Shown here: one piece after another, positions 63,115 through 64,000 of the stretch | Numbering within the stretch: position 1 is the first letter of the stretch | Layout: each line of letters begins with the position of its first letter | NCBI GenBank assembly: GCA_964019695.1 | Contig: OZ026516.1 | Span: 101,060,368-101,124,367, forward strand | Direction of reading: 5' to 3' | DNA: 64,000 nucleotides | From: Loripinus fragilis | Lineage: Eukaryota > Mollusca > Bivalvia > Lucinida > Lucinidae | The notes under the pieces: model-generated | The model's database searches: none | What the model was told of the DNA's origin: nothing | Seen by the model: only the letters and a program-made list of their open reading frames with translations | Made by a program: the position numbers and the translations under genes

Positions 63115-64000
63115 ACATCACAGCTTCCAAACATCAGCAATCAATAGGTCACCAATACCTGCACTTGGAAAACATCTCCCATTAGCAACAATAGGTCACC
63201 AATACCTGCACTTGGACATCTCCCATTAGCAACAATAGGTCACCAATACCTGCACTTGGACATCTCACATCAGCAACCATAGGTCACCAGTATATGGACT
63301 TGGACATCTCCCATTAGCAACAATAGGTCACCAATACCTGAACATGGACATCTCCCATCAGTAAGTATAGGTCACCAATACCTGCACTTAGACGTCTAAC
63401 ATCAGTGAACAAAAGGTCACCAATACCTGCACTTGGACATCCCCATCAGCAACCAATAGGTCGCCAATACCTGAACTTGGATTACTACCAAGAACAAACA
63501 ATAGGTCACTAATACCCGTACTGGGTCATCTCCCCATCAGCAGCCAATAGGTCACCAATACCTGCACTTAGATGTCTAACATCAGCAACCAATAGGTTAC
63601 AAATACCTGCAATTAGATGTCTAACATCAGCACACAATAGGTCACCAATACCTGCACTTGGACATCTCCCATCAGCAACAAAAGGTCACCAATACCTGCA
63701 ATTAGATGTCTAACATCAGCAAACAATAGGTCACCAATACCTGCACTTGGACATCTCCCATCATCAACCATAGGTCTCCAATACCTGCACTTGGACATCT
63801 CCCATCAGCAACAATAGGTCACCAATACCTGCACTTGGACATCTCCCATCAGCAACAATAGGTCACCAATACCTGCACTTGGACATCTCCCATCATCAAC
63901 CATAGGTCTCCAATACCTGCACTTGGACATCTCCCATCAGCAACAATAGGTCACCAATACCTGCACTTGGACATCTCCCATCAGCAACAATAGGTCACCA
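63115..64000 (+). repeat. 44-bp tandem array running off the window
   Basis: Unit: acttggacatctcccatcag, caacaataggtcaccaatac, ctgc. About 20 units, with variants (tagatgtctaacatcagc) in the middle and near-identical units at the end. Confidence 0.95.

Noticed and set aside
63115..64000. CRISPR-like array
   Set aside because: Units are contiguous 44-bp copies without unique spacers, in a eukaryotic setting with no cas genes.

Overview
The window reads as nuclear DNA of a mollusc, most likely a bivalve. It is AT-rich, has spliced genes with GT-AG introns, and is saturated with tRNA-derived SINEs, short inverted-repeat elements and elements carrying a TCCG microsatellite followed by tandem repeats, a style familiar from bivalve genomes. 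Assignment to bivalves is inference from repeat style, not from a marker gene. I see no bacterial gene, no intact tRNA or rRNA gene and no CRISPR array.

Only one protein-coding gene is clear: the 3' end of a plus-strand gene with six exons between 5,511 and 24,819. The exons join in frame into 266 codons: the end of one fibronectin type III (FN3) domain, a complete FN3 domain, a single membrane helix and a cytoplasmic tail with NPQY and YTTL sorting or adaptor motifs. The rest of the gene lies upstream of the window. Its introns (10.7 kb for the first) are filled with mobile elements. Intron 4 holds a second copy of the transmembrane exon that has lost its acceptor AG, and an array of about 15 copies of the exon 3' end, nearly all carrying a splice-donor-like sequence.

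Two weaker gene candidates lie downstream: a minus-strand orphan exon (29,941-30,089) whose last codons come from a transposon inserted with a TTGGA target duplication, and a two-exon basic microprotein (53 residues, 33,407-34,086) with an upstream CRE palindrome, lying inside two nested sets of terminal inverted repeats.

Layout: 1-5,400 nested DNA elements and a TCCG/satellite element; 5,511-24,819 the FN3 receptor gene; 25-43 kb a mosaic of small inverted-repeat elements (at least ten recurring families, labelled A to Q here) and SINEs; 43.96-51.26 kb a 52-bp satellite with about 140 units and a 1,978-bp higher-order period; 51.6-56.6 kb a TIR element, a tandem array of SINE-like units and AT microsatellites; 56.7-63.1 kb a 58-bp satellite interrupted by a 5'-truncated LINE with a long open reverse transcriptase frame (57.56-59.77 kb), several foldbacks and an element full of ACGT tetramers; 63.1-64.0 kb a 44-bp tandem array that runs off the window.

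Most short open frames in the window are chance readings through these repeats. Family labels are mine, defined by copies within this window; no database search was possible.
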